Positions 32,490-43,459 of a DNA stretch of 64,000 nt are shown here, in pieces. Made by a program: the position numbers and the translations under genes. The notes below the pieces were generated by a model, which was given only the letters and a program-made list of their open reading frames with translations, did not search any database and was not told the DNA's origin. The DNA comes from Mesotaenium endlicherianum (taxonomy: Eukaryota; Streptophyta; Zygnematophyceae; Zygnematales; Mesotaeniaceae), in NCBI GenBank assembly GCA_009602735.1, contig WELA01007315.1, positions 372,740 to 436,739 on the forward strand, in the 5' to 3' direction. The stretch's first letter is position 1. Each line of letters starts with the position of its first letter.

Positions 32490-33370
32490 AAACCAGAGTG
32501 GTGGTGTTGCAGTTATTTGCTGGATTGGGATCCGGAACTATGGCGCTGAAACAAAGAGAGATAAAGGTGTCTGAGGTCCTTTATGTGGACAACAACGACA
32601 ACGTCTTCAAAGCCTTTTGAGAAGCCATGAGTCAGATGCAGCAACTGCATCACTTCGAGAACTTGGTGCCTGCATACCAGCACGTGGAGCGTATAGCTGG
32701 AGGAGATTTTCTAGATGTGAAGCTAAAGTACCTGATTTTTGCAAGATTGATTGGATCTTTGCTGGATTCCCTTGCCAGCCATTCTCTAAAGTCAGAAACA
32801 GAAGGGGATTGACGATCCACACGCGCAACACTAGGGGAAGATGGTGAAGATCATCAACTTGCTGCAGGAATGCTAGCATTATTTCCCACCTGTGTTTGTG
32901 ATAGAGAACGTGTATCCAGGAGACAACTCCAACCGTATGAAGCCAGAAGAGCCATGGCTGGTTTTTGACTCGACACTTGGGCATCATTGGGATTCCAAGG
33001 GCCATAGAGATGATCTCACGGCGATCGCTTAACCCCAAGACGGTGGGAGAAGTGCTGGGATTACTTACCAAACCAGTGTCCAGGAGGGATACTTACCCAC
33101 AGTGCGCCATCAACGAACCAGGACAACCAAGGGTGGTTCTGCCTACCTTCACAGCATTTCCAGTATCTTGCGCTTTCACTAAAAGAGGACCAGGGATGGT
33201 CAAGGATAAGCACAACACAGATGCTCAGTGGCGAGAGCCCACTGCTATGGCGAAGGAATACTGCTTAGGGATCCCAGACAAAATAGTCCAGCACATTGTC
33301 AGTGCAGTGGGACAGCCGGAAGCAGCGAAGATTTTTGGCGAAATAATTGGCCAGCATACCATGACCTAGC
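32490..33370 (+). pseudogene. Element G C5 cytosine methyltransferase, DNMT3-like (fossil cargo gene)
   Basis: The family transfers a methyl group from S-adenosylmethionine to cytosine in DNA. Blocks seen in order: motif I, VVLQLFAGLGSGT at 32501-32539 (cofactor binding); a VLYVDN block at about 32,577; motif IV, IFAGFPCQPFS at 32755-32787 (catalytic Pro-Cys); motif VI, FVIENV at about 32,896-32,912 (Glu-Asn-Val); then a target-recognition-like segment with LPTFTAFP and a late block EPTAMAKEYCLGIP that resembles the DNMT3 E(M)ERxFGFP block. Order I-IV-VI-X is that of DNMT3 and DNMT1, not the rearranged DRM order. The gene lies downstream of the protease on the same strand. Confidence 0.8.
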
Positions 33371-34242
33371 TATTGGAGACTATTATGACCTGGCAACAGC
33401 TGACCTTCGTCAACAAGCCTATGCCGAAGACGCCAGTCGTGACGATTGGAGTTTTTGTGGTGCCTACGCCAGATCAAAGAGCTGACAAGGGCGTACGGCA
33501 GTGATGAGAAGGAGCCTCAGAGCGCAAAAATGCAGTAGGGGAAGCCAGAAATACAAACACTCTCCTCAAAGAAGCGAGAACGGCTGAATCGGCACGATGC
33601 CATGAATTGATAGACCGTTTGGATAACAAGACAGCTGAGCTAACAGCACCTCTAGAAAGAGAGAATACCCCCATGGAGGAGCAGGTGCCTAACGCACAGA
33701 CGCCGCCACCAATCAAAGAGAACACTCCATCCTGATTAAGGGGCACAACGAGAAGCCAGATATTTGGAACACCACCTGTAGAAGGGGAGACGTCCACGCG
33801 TGAAGTGACCCTCGAGGATGAAGAATCAGGGTATGACACCAACGCCAGCCCAAGAGCAACTGGATGTGGACATTATTGGGAGGCAAGCTCCAGTAGCTGG
33901 GAAGCTAATCAGCAATGTTTATCATCCAGACGATACTTCCAAAGAACCACTGAGGGTGACTGAGGAATATTATAACAAGACAGTAGAGGAGGCCTATGGA
34001 TCTTACGAGACCTCTCAAGCAGACCCAGACGGAAGGGAACATTAGTGCAATATTAGTAAATGGGCTGAGAAGAGTAGCCAGAAGTCAGCAGACTCTGGAG
34101 GGTCTGCAAAGACCTTATGCCTGGAGGTGATCATTGAAGACGACAAGGAGGAGTTGGACAAGAAATTGGCCAGAACACTTCCCCTGTTGAGCCCAGAGCT
34201 GAAGGCTAAGAGGCAACCGCAGAGTTTAGTTCGTCAAACGGC
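33370..34242 (+). other. Element G region downstream of the methyltransferase; not recognised
   Basis: Short plus-strand frames rich in Glu, Gln, Pro and Thr (for example around 33,818-34,045, LDVDIIGRQAPVAGKLISNV; and an acidic VIIEDDKEELDKKL stretch near 34,130). RT and integrase would be expected further on, but the sequence switches to element H. Confidence 0.5.
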
Positions 34243-34958
34243 TGTCATGATTTATTAAGTCGAGGTTGACGTACAAAACCAAGCTCTACGTGTGCGAACC
34301 ATCAACCTATGAAGACCAACTTTGCACTCCTTTCGGCACCTAGCGAAGTCACACCAAATGGCCAACTTGTGACTCAATGCACCCAAAGGTGACAATGTTG
34401 ACTATTCGTGACCCCAAGGACCCCTAGCTTTGTGTGCACAAATCCGCGAGCCCTTTAAATTACATAAGTCTTGCATTCCCATAGTATAAGTGCATCATTG
34501 AGACTATAACTTGGTGACTGCCTCACCTGCCCCTGGAGGAAGCTTCCTCAAGTTCCAAATTCACTTTTGAGGCGCTATCTAGGTAGAACCACCCAAGGTA
34601 AGCTCCACCAATGAGAGACACTTAGCATATTTTACGTGCTTTGCTTTGATTGGTTTGAGTTATGCTTAGCCTATTGGAGTGGTAGTACATGCCTTGTACA
34701 CAGTAGTGGACATAGGAGAGCCTCCTAGAGTGACTGCATGCATTGGATCCGCCGCATACAATGCCGGGTTTTCAGGAGTATAAGTGCTAGAGATGTCCCT
34801 AGAGGAACATCTTTTTAGAAGTCCCGTTACGCCAGTTGTAATTCACAGTAAATATCAGTAAAGCTTACACTTTTATTTCTTGTGTTTTCAGGACCACTTA
34901 GTCTCTCTCTTGTGAAGAGCAAGCCTTGCTCGCTTCCAGTCACTAGAAGAACTTCACA
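34243..34958 (+). repeat. Candidate 5' LTR of element H
   Basis: Starts TGTCATGA where element G's similarity to H's layout ends, and ends CTTCACA. A TGG (34961, TGGTGAGCAAAG) two bases later could be a primer site for a tRNA other than initiator Met. No partner LTR is in the window, so the limits are a guess. Confidence 0.35.
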
Positions 34959-35339
34959 AGTGGTGAGCAAAGTCACAGCTTATACCCTCTGCCATAGGAC
35001 TACTCTTGAAGATCATGATGTGCTTCGAGTGATCTTTTGGGCCAGACTTCATTAGTTGTTTTCCTACCAGATTACAGTCTTGAGGTGCTCACTCTGGAAA
35101 GTACACACTTCTTACTTCTAAAAAGATTTTTCTTTGCCTGCACGCAATTAGAATCTACAGCGTATGCCTACCCGTAGTGGGCGTGCTTACTAGCCTTACT
35201 ACGAAGGGGTTAGTGGAGAAGACTCAGACTCCGATCTCAGTACTGTCACTGAACCCTCTGAAGGGGAGCAGCCGGCACTCGTGCTTTTTGTGATTGTCTC
35301 TGAGCCGTCTTCCCAGTGGGCTCACCACGATTCCTGGTA

Positions 35340-36290
35340 TCCCATGGCAGGTGACCACGAGGTCAAGGTTGACATGTCCTCCCTCTTCCGCTTCAGCGGC
35401 AGACCAGGAACCTGTGATCTGGACGACACAATCTCAGAGTTCGAGGCTGAGTTCGTGACCGCGAGGCTTAAGACGCCCGCGCTCACTAAGCGTGACGTGT
35501 TCAATACGCTCATGCGCTATTTCCTCAATGAGGCCCGTGACACATTCCGTGAGAAGGGTGACGAGATCTACGCACGCACAGAGCCTGTGGGGAACCCCCA
35601 GTAGAGACCCCCCTCGCTGATCCAGTCAAGGCCTTCTGGGACGTCCACAGGAAAGAGTTTCAGGTCGCGACCGAAGAGAAGGTGTACGAGCTGCACCACT
35701 TCTCCCGCCGCAAGAACGAGACGATCCGCATGATGTATCGCCGCTTGACGAACCTTCGCCGAGACGTTGGCACCGTCACTAACCGAGAGGCAGCGGAGAT
35801 CTTCTTGCGTGCCGTAGAGCCACGTTTGAAGGAGCGAGCCATGGCTCCTCTCATCTACCACATCGGCTCCGAGTACTCGCTGGAGGACGCTTACCTCTCA
35901 GTTGAGAAGCAGAGCTTGGCCGCCGCACGGAGCAACATTAGCGACCGTGTAGGCCTTGCATCCACGAGCGTACGCCAGGAGTCTTTGGTGATGCCATCCA
36001 CGACGATGCGCCCAGCTCCGGCTCGCCAGCCCCAGCAGCAACAGCAGCCTCAGCGCTCTCAGCTGTCCCAGCAGACCCAGCAGCACGGGGCTCCGCGTGG
36101 CCGCATTTCCATGGCCGCCACGACGAGCGACCCCTGTTGGTCTTGCAGGATGACGGGCCACTCTTGCCAGAACTGCACTATTGCGCAAAATGGCAAGCCC
36201 GGTGACTGTACCTACTGTGGCCGGCAACCTGCAGATCGTATGCCTGCAGAAGAAGCGCGACGTCGAGAACGGACGCGCTCGTGACGGCCC
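35340..36290 (+). pseudogene. gag: Element H gag region (fossil)
   Basis: Gag core with VDMSSLFRFSGRPG and FSRRKNETIRMMYRRLTNL, GTVTNREAAEIFLRAVEP; a glutamine/proline-rich linker; then a zinc knuckle CWSCRMTGHSCQNC (C-X2-C-X4-H-X4-C) near 36,137-36,178. Clear relative of the Gag of G. Confidence 0.78.
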
Positions 36291-36389
36291 TGCGCCCGCA
36301 ACAGGACTTCGGGGCATGCGTAACCCTCGCACGGGTGGACGCCCCTCGATGATGGCAGCTACGGCCACAATGGACGCCGCACTGAATCT

Positions 36390-38520
36390 TGGAGTTGATT
36401 GATTATTACAATTTTGACGACGTCAGTGACGCCTTCGTGGAAGCCAATGCAGAGATCGCCAGACTTCGTGGTCTCGTCGTCGCCAACAGTTACGACACAT
36501 GCGGAGCCCTCTTCGCACGCGTTTTGCCGTTTGACGCTCCAGCTTCGGCAGCTGGCGTCTGCGCAGCTCCTGCGCACAGTCACAATGCGGACACGTGGCA
36601 GCCCCAGAGGTTGGCACTTGGCGCTACAGCAGTTCTGCAGCTTCGCACGCGCTCCTCCCTCGACAGAGCTACAGCGACCAGCGCCGCAGACGTTTGCGCA
36701 GACGGATCTGCCAGACCTGCACACGCTGTGCCGATATCCGTGAGCAGCCACTCCCCTCGTCCTGTCAATCTGCCAGGTGGCAGGCTGCAGGCTCACGCCG
36801 TCCCGCCGCCTTGCGTCACAGACATTGCAGCTCCCGACGCGCCCCTCCACGGTCCGGCACACACGCCAACACAGCCGCAGGCTCCAGCAGCCCCTCTGGC
36901 CTGTGCCGCTCTGCTGACGCCAGCAATACTGCCGGCAGTCTACTCATCGACAGCTGTCGCAACTGGGCGCGCTCGCCAGCTGAGTGGCACGTTTGCAGCA
37001 CACTCGGCTGCAGCGCCCCTTGCCATACGAGTCTCCAGCCCGTGCGCAGATCTGCGCACTAGACGGCAACGCCAGGATGATCGCCCCCTGTTAGCTGCTG
37101 CAAGCAGCAAGGTCCAGCAGGCGCTGACACTTGCCGCGTGTCCGGCAGGCCAGGCCGCTCCTGTCGGCAGCCACGCGCACACTTGCGCTCTCACTCATCC
37201 GCTCACACCGCACACGGCAACGCGAGGCTTGCCGGGCAGCCAGCTACAAAATCGCAGCTCGGCAGCCACAGCAGCAGCTGCGCACGCCAGCTGCGCACAC
37301 GTCCTTCTACGTGGCGCGCGCACGCAACTCGACACGGCCAGCGCAGATTCGGCGGTCGCGATTGCCATTCCCAGTCAGGGGGGGGCATCCCCAATTGCGT
37401 TGTGCGGCCAGATTGCCGTGCGAAGCGCCGATGGCACGCTCACGACTGCGCAAAGCCAGGGCTTAAACTTTGGCTGCGCACAAAACCCCCGCGCTGATGC
37501 AATTCGCGCTACGGGGGCTTCGGCGTACGCACACACCGGGGGGAGGGCGTTGCAAGCGGCGTCCGAGGCAGCCAACACCGACCTGGATGTTGGACCGGCC
37601 ACGCGCCCCGCAACCCCAGGAGCGATTGGGAGGCGCCACTTGGCAGCCCCCCAGCAATTGCACCCGCGCCAGTCCTGGCAGCCGCGCCAAAGGCCATCGC
37701 ACCTGACGCGTGCGCGGCTAGCGAGACCTCGCCTGACGGCAGCTGCATACCCGCGCATGCCTGCACACGTCCGCACACTGCACTGCAAGGCTCGCTCAGC
37801 CGTCAGCCACCCAAACACCTCACGACAGCCACGTCAGCAGCTGCGCACACGTGTTGCCATTTGGCACGCGCACGCAGTCCGGCCCAGCCAGCGCGGATCT
37901 GGCAGCCACGACTGTCATCTCGAGTCAGGGGGCGACATCTTTGATCGCGCTGTGCAATTGCATCTCCATTCAGAGCTGCGACGGCACGCACACGGCTGCG
38001 CATAGCCAGGGTTTAAACCCTGGCTGCGCACAAAAACCTTGGGCCTGCGCGATAAGCGTGGCGAGGGTCCCGGCGAGCGCGCGCGCTACCTGGAGGGCGC
38101 CACGTGCCTTGCTTGGGGCAGCCGATACCGACACCGGCCCCGGTCGGGCGACGCGACCTGGCAGGCCCAGCGGCGTTCCCGAAGTGCCACTTGTTAGCTT
38201 GCCAGTAGCCAAGCCTGCGCCAGCTCCGGCGTTTGCACCAGCANGCGCCAGGTGGGCCAGCCGCTCTTTTGCCGGCTGTCCCAGCGGTTGCGCCTGCTGC
38301 TACAGCCGCGTGCGTCCCCATTTTGGCTTGTGCGCACGCACAGTGCCACTTGGAGGCCGCACAGCAAACGGCAGCGTACAACGCAAGCACGCTTTGGTGG
38401 CAGCCGGACGCCCAGCAGTGGCACAGAAGCGCGCCGGGCCAGATCAAGGGCGTCGCACGGAGGAGGCGCCGCGTCTGCCCCGCTCGTTGCGCGTGCTAGA
38501 CACGCCAGCAGCGCCAGCGG
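36390..38520 (+). repeat. Element H GC-rich Ala/Pro/Thr/His region with a 550-bp tandem duplication
   Basis: Low-complexity, CpG- and GCA-rich sequence lies open in several frames at once, so no single protein can be chosen. Two copies of a module of at least 200 bp are offset by exactly 550 bp (37288-37487 and 37838-38037). The second contains a 20-bp perfect palindrome at 38005-38024. Confidence 0.6.
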
Positions 38521-38529
38521 CCTTCGCGC

Positions 38530-39400
38530 CTCACGCGATGTCCTCGCCAATGACCACGGTGCAGCTGAGCGCCGAGGTCATCTCGCTAGCGCTTTACCGC
38601 ATGCCCGCGGTCTCCTTTGCGGAGCTCGGTGTGTCAATAAAGGCAACTTGGCAGGCGACCCAGTTACTGCTCCAATCGCGCAGGGCTAGCCAGCGCGCCG
38701 CTGACGGCAGGCCAGCGTCAGACGCGGCAGTTGCGGTGCTCTCTGCGCCCGCGCGAGTTGCGCATGAGCGCAGGATGATCAGCACGCCTAACGCTGCGTT
38801 TTTTGATAATTTGCAGGGCATCGTGCTGGTCAACACGCAGGCCCCGCAGCGCATCATGTTTGACACTGGCGCCCAGCCAGTCCTCATCAACTTGCGCTAC
38901 TTTCGTCTGCTGGGCCTCTCGTCAGCCGACCTAGAGGATTCACCGACGCGGATCAACACCGCGGCCGGCACGTCCGAGACCGCCACCGGGCGCACGCGGC
39001 TGGCCCTTCAATTCACCTTTCGGCCCGGCACTCCGGATGAGACGACCATCCACCGGCATGCGTTGGTCACTCGCTCTGAGACCTTCAACGTGCTCCTTGG
39101 CCAGGACGTTCTCTTTCCTACTGGCGTTGCAGTGGACAACTGGGTGGAGCGGGTCTTCTATCGACCTGACTGGCAGTCAGGGGGGACCCGCACTGCATCC
39201 GTGCCACTTGACATCGTAGATAGTTGCTCAGCAGAGTCCGCCCTCTACGATTTCTTGGCGCTGGACGATGGTCGGTCCGTGGTTCAGACCGATAAGGGGG
39301 GAGCCGAGGATGACGAGGTCTCCATCGGCGCCGACTTACTGGAGACGCAGGAGGAGGATCCCGAGCTGTCTGGAGCCAAGCTCCACCTCACGCCCCAAGA
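38530..39400 (+). pseudogene. Element H protease region (fossil)
   Basis: The retropepsin-like block IMFDTGAQPVLINL (DTG near 38,862) is followed by LGL, an RTRLALQFTF strand and FNVLLGQDVLFPTG, as in retroviral-type aspartic proteases. It is the counterpart of the G protease. An acidic tail follows. Confidence 0.75.
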
Positions 39401-41290
39401 GTAGGCTATCGCTCTGGCCGCACAAGCCAGGGAGACAGTGCGGATCTACGCCGCGCATAACCCCATGATGCGTCTGATGGCGGCAGACGCCGTCGAGGCA
39501 CACGCCATTGCCACAACTGCCCTTACTGCTGTAGCGCACGCTCATGACGCAGCGACAGCCGCACCAGCCATATCTAGGCCACAGCTTCCTGCTACGAGCG
39601 GACCCTCCTCGAGATCACACGTTCGCGTACGTCATGACGTGCCTGTGGGGGTCGCCATCCAGTACCGCATGGCCTCCCAGTCGCCCTCACCCGCACCGTC
39701 GCACAGGACAGGCGACTCGTGGCCACGCACTACCACGTCTGAGGATGAGGCCATGAGGCAGGCAGCGTTCCCAAGCAGGTCCGACGACGCGTCATTGAGC
39801 AGCGAGGAGGAGGAGTGGCAGGAGTGGTCCCAGGAGGCCGCAGAGGAGCCCGCAGCCCAGCCGTCGGCAGAGCCACCGCCGCTCACGCCTACAGCTTGCG
39901 TCCGACGCCAGCCTACAAGGCCTCCCGGCTTCAGCTCTCTCTCACACAAGACCACGGCCAGTCCCCGTTGAGCCCATCGATGCGCCGGCGGGCCTAGTTG
40001 TCCGATACAGCACGACTGTTCGACCAGCAACGAGTGCCGTGACGTCACGCACTTGTTTGCTGGCAACAGCCTGGGCACAGGCTGGCCAGGTCGCGCCTCC
40101 GCCAGCACCGCCTTCACGGTTCCTTTCTCCACCATTGACCCGCAAGCCGGACGTGCGCAGTAGACAGTGGCCAGGTCCAGCATCCTCGGTCCTCGGCGTA
40201 CAGGTCCTTCCCCCTACGCCGGGCGAGCTCTACGCTTCGCACGCCGCACTATGCCACTAGACCGGCGCGCACGTGAGGTCACTCCAATCTGCGAGCATAC
40301 CAGGGCTGCCCGCGAGGTCACGCCTCTGTGCGACACTCACAGGGACGCAAGAGAGGTCATTCCTCTTTGCAAGGAGAGAGAGGTCACTCCTTTGCGCGAG
40401 ACGCGCCCGCGCTCAGTCACACCGCCGTATGACGGTCCGCGCAATCTCCGCACCTGCGAGCATGACGCACAGTCTTCTTCCACCACTTCAGCCCACGCAT
40501 TATACCAGACGCCGCCTGGCTGGCCTGCCGCCGTCCCGCGCAGCCACATAGCCGGCAACGGGCCGTCTGGGTCACCTCCTCAAAAGGTGGCCCACACCGC
40601 TTCGCGCCCCAGCGACCGTCATCCTCATACGCCCGCCACACGCCCAGGGCTCGTGCAGCGCAGCCAGCGCGAGCGCGTCCGCTCGCATCTCTTTCTCCGC
40701 TGCGCCCGCGAGTCCAACTCGCCCCACGTCAACTTGTTTGTCCTCAACAGATGGCACATTGGGACGAGCGCTCCATCTGCACAGTGCCCATCCAGGCGGA
40801 TCTTTGCGAGCGTCAGCGTTCGTACTTTAATTAGCATCCCCAGCTGCCCCAGCGCACCGCCATAGAGCAGCTGGCCCACGCCGCTTCACACCACGCCAAC
40901 TACAGGACGAGGGACCGGTGGCAGCAGCAGTGCATGCGCAACGCGCAGACTCTGGCCCGCCCAGTGCCCAAGGAGGCATTACAGGACGCGCGTGCGCGCT
41001 GGCGCACTTATCTGGCGCATTCTCGCACGGCTCGCCCGCAGCCGCTGCTCGAGCGCATTCCTCGGCTTACTCGCCATTACGCAGAGCTCGCGGTGGCGGC
41101 CCTCCGCATGGCGCCCCATCAGCACAGTCTGTTGCGCTCCTACCCACTGAAAGGGGGAAGGGTGCGGGGAGTGCGCCCATACACACTCACGCACCCTCAC
41201 CCGCGAGTGGAAGCGTGCACGAGGACCTTTCCTAGTTGCATACACAAGGTGGAGTGGCCTGGTGGTATGCCACCCTTGCAAGAGTTAGAG
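39400..41290 (+). other. Element H region between protease and insert; not recognised
   Basis: Plus-strand frames rich in Ser, Pro, Arg and Thr. Around 40,263-40,400 a peptide of the form AREVTPLC is repeated four times at irregular 12-16-residue spacing. Around 40,900-41,200 lies an arginine- and leucine-rich stretch. I find no RT, RNase H or integrase motif here. Confidence 0.45.
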
Positions 41291-41714
41291 GGCTACATGA
41301 GAGAGGAGTGGAAAAGAACTCACTTTATTAAGAAAAGTCGTGTACAAGATAAGAAGGTTAGACTAGACTAAGCCCCCCCTACTTCCTTGTGCTTCCCATT
41401 TATCCTTTAACTCTAAGTGTCCTCTCTAGCAAGGTACCTCCAGAACCTTCTCCTATGGCTCCATCCATGTACTTGACCTTGCCTAGTTGGACAAGCTAGC
41501 ACACTCACACGCACACAATCACACTCTAGAATATTCTGTCCTTGTCACTAAATAGAATCTGTGACACTAAAAAATTCACTAAAAACTTCCAAAATTCATA
41601 ACTATCTCAATACTTGTCCAAATGACGTGAAATAAAGACCAAAGTTCTTCTAAAACCACACTCTATGCACATAAAATACTAGAAAGAAACAAACTACACT
41701 TTCATAACCTTACA
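41290..41714. mobile_element. AT-rich insert in element H, identity unknown
   Basis: About 425 bases of A+T-rich sequence lie between GC-rich flanks. It ends in plus sense with CTTACA (minus reading starts TGTAAGG), which would suit an LTR end on the minus strand. I could not find a matching target duplication or opposite end. Possibly a solo LTR or small non-autonomous element. Confidence 0.4.
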
Positions 41715-41749
41715 CCCACCGCCAATGCAGGCCGGAGATCCCGCCCTGG

Positions 41750-42680
41750 GTTGTCGCCCCCTTCCTACGCCTATCTACACCGCACAGCTCGACGAGCGTC
41801 CCGGCGGCATTGTCCTTGTCAAGCTCTTTGCCGGCATTGCGATAGGGTTGCTGGCCACCTTGCAGGCTAGCATCCCCGTACGTCGGTACGTCTACGTGGA
41901 CCCTGATGGCGAAGCGCAGCAGGTCGCCCACAGGCAGATGGCCTTGTGCCACGAGCATTTCCCGGACCTCTTCCCTGAGCATGCCTTCTACCGCGCCCAG
42001 ACTGACTAGCCCATGGACATCCGCGACATTACAGCCAAGCACATCACGCGCCTCGAGCCCATCGATCTCATTATTGCTGGCTGGGAGTGCCAGGGCTTTT
42101 CCATTGCGGGACGGGGCGGCGCGCTCTTGACCCGCGTACGGCCTTGTTCTGGCACCTGCTCCGCGTCCTCAACATGGTTTAGGATCGCCAACCGCCGCAT
42201 ACGCTCGCCTGGGTATTGGAGAACGTGGCTGTCCGCCACGATTCTCGGCTTAACGTCAGCGCCCACTTTTCCCTCTGCAGCAGCTACGTCGGTCGTGAGG
42301 CAGTCATCGACGCCGCCCAGATCGGTTCCTTCGCGCATTGTGTGCGTGCTTACTTCACCAACCTGGCCATGCCAGGCGCACTTCAGGCATTGGCGGCCGC
42401 ACATCCACGCCACACACGGAACGTTGACTCCATCCTCAACGTGGCGCGCTTGGCCCAGCGCGTGGTGGCCCTTCCGTATCCTTCTCAAGCGCAGTGTGAG
42501 GTTCTCCACGACGTCACGAGGGCGCTTCCTACGTTCGTCAGTCGCTACAACAACGCGGCCTACGTGGGCAACCAGCGCGGCATGATCATTGACCTCGAGA
42601 TCGGCATGTTCTAGCAACCCCGTGCCGTGGAGATGGAGCATTCAGTGGGCTTCCCTCCGCACCTCACACAGGTGGACGGC
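41750..42680 (+). pseudogene. Element H C5 cytosine methyltransferase, DNMT3-like (fossil cargo gene)
   Basis: Blocks in DNMT3 order: motif I region IVLVKLFAGIAIGLLATL at 41811-41864; YVYVDPDGEAQQVA (motif II-like, 41889-41930); motif IV region LIIAGWECQGFS near 42,067-42,102; motif VI WVLENVAV near 42,212-42,235; motif VIII-like VIDAAQIGSFAHCVRAYF then TNLAMPG, which matches the DNMT3 block V(M)IDAxxxSxAHxxRYFxxNLPG; LPTFVSRYNNAAYV; and a late VEMEHSVGFPPHLTQV like the DNMT3 E(M)ERxFGFPxHYTDV block. The gene ends where D is inserted. Broken. Confidence 0.8.
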
Positions 42681-42691
42681 ATCACCGAGGT

Positions 42692-43425
42692 TGTAATGAA
42701 TCAGTATATTGGTAGATATAATATTTATTTAAATATAATAGTTAATTAAATTCAGCCTGCTGAACTCTAGTTAATAATCAGTTTGCTGGACTTCATATTT
42801 AATATCAGTTTAATGACTCAGCCAAAAGCAGCAGGCTGAAGTCAACTTAAGTCAGCTTCCTGACACATTCTTTGACAGCCAGCTGACTTCCGTACTCGGT
42901 AGCAGCGAACTGCCTCGATATGCATCTAAGTGTGATATGCTAGATGAATGGCCAGATGACATCCCTATGATGGATGGCGATTCGGGATGATGGGAGATGG
43001 CGGTGGATTTGGTTAACCGAGGTCCTACCAACGTGGTTAACTCCCGGGTAGGCGGTGCCATCGCACTGGCCGTTGAACAGTAAACTCATTCTATGTACAT
43101 ATGCTAGGCATTGCTCTCGAGTTCGGCATTCGGAAACGAGGCCAACTCTCTTGTACAGCTTACTGAGAGAGATCTGAATCCAAGGCGAAAAGCCATTAAT
43201 ACGCACTGTCTTCTAACCTTCCTTATGTATGAGTTTACTGATTGCTTGACTGATGCTAGTCTACTTGCATTTGACTTACGAGTATTGTCCACTGCTACTG
43301 TGTTGTCTTTTTTCCGTTTAACCAGTTACCGGAAAATACCATAAAGTTTACTTGCTGATATAAAGATCTTTATTAATTGTTAATCGCCTATTTGGTAAGT
43401 CGATTCATTTCGTCGATTCATTTCA
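42692..43425 (+). repeat. Element D 5' LTR
   Basis: 734 bp, TGTAATGAATCAG to GATTCATTTCA. The last 13-base unit (GTCGATTCATTTC) is present twice in tandem, which explains its extra length over C's LTRs. Confidence 0.92.
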
Positions 43426-43426
43426 G

Positions 43427-43440
43427 TGGTATCGGAGCAG
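43427..43440 (+). promoter_or_regulatory. Element D primer-binding site
   Basis: TGGTATCGGAGCAG one base after the 5' LTR, as in C. Confidence 0.86.
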
Positions 43441-43459
43441 TTATCACAGTCTTCTTTGT

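Larger units (their letters stand above)
30002..34242 (+). mobile_element. Element G: retroelement with Gag, protease and a DNMT3-like methyltransferase (partial fossil)
   Basis: Plus-strand order: Gag-like region, two CCHC zinc knuckles, retropepsin, C5 cytosine methyltransferase, then an acidic region. No RT or integrase lies before the sequence changes to element H at about 34,243, so the family is unproven. Gag, knuckles and protease argue for an LTR-type element. Its left end is hidden behind the B insertion. Base composition is ordinary, unlike GC-rich H. There are six or more breaks. Confidence 0.72.
34243..42691 (+). mobile_element. Element H: GC-rich retroelement with Gag, protease and a DNMT3-like methyltransferase (fossil, interrupted by D)
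   Basis: Plus-strand order: candidate LTR, Gag with a zinc knuckle, a very GC-rich low-complexity region, retropepsin, a proline/serine-rich region, an AT-rich insert, then a DNMT3-like methyltransferase directly before D's insertion point. Any RT and integrase would lie beyond D and E, outside the window. Strong G+C richness from about 35.2 to 41.2 kb sets it apart from all its neighbours. Several breaks. Confidence 0.72.

Noticed and set aside
35898-38550. Several long minus-strand frames over element H
   Set aside because: The region is so GC-rich that stop codons are rare in all frames; Gag and protease motifs fix the plus strand as the sense strand.
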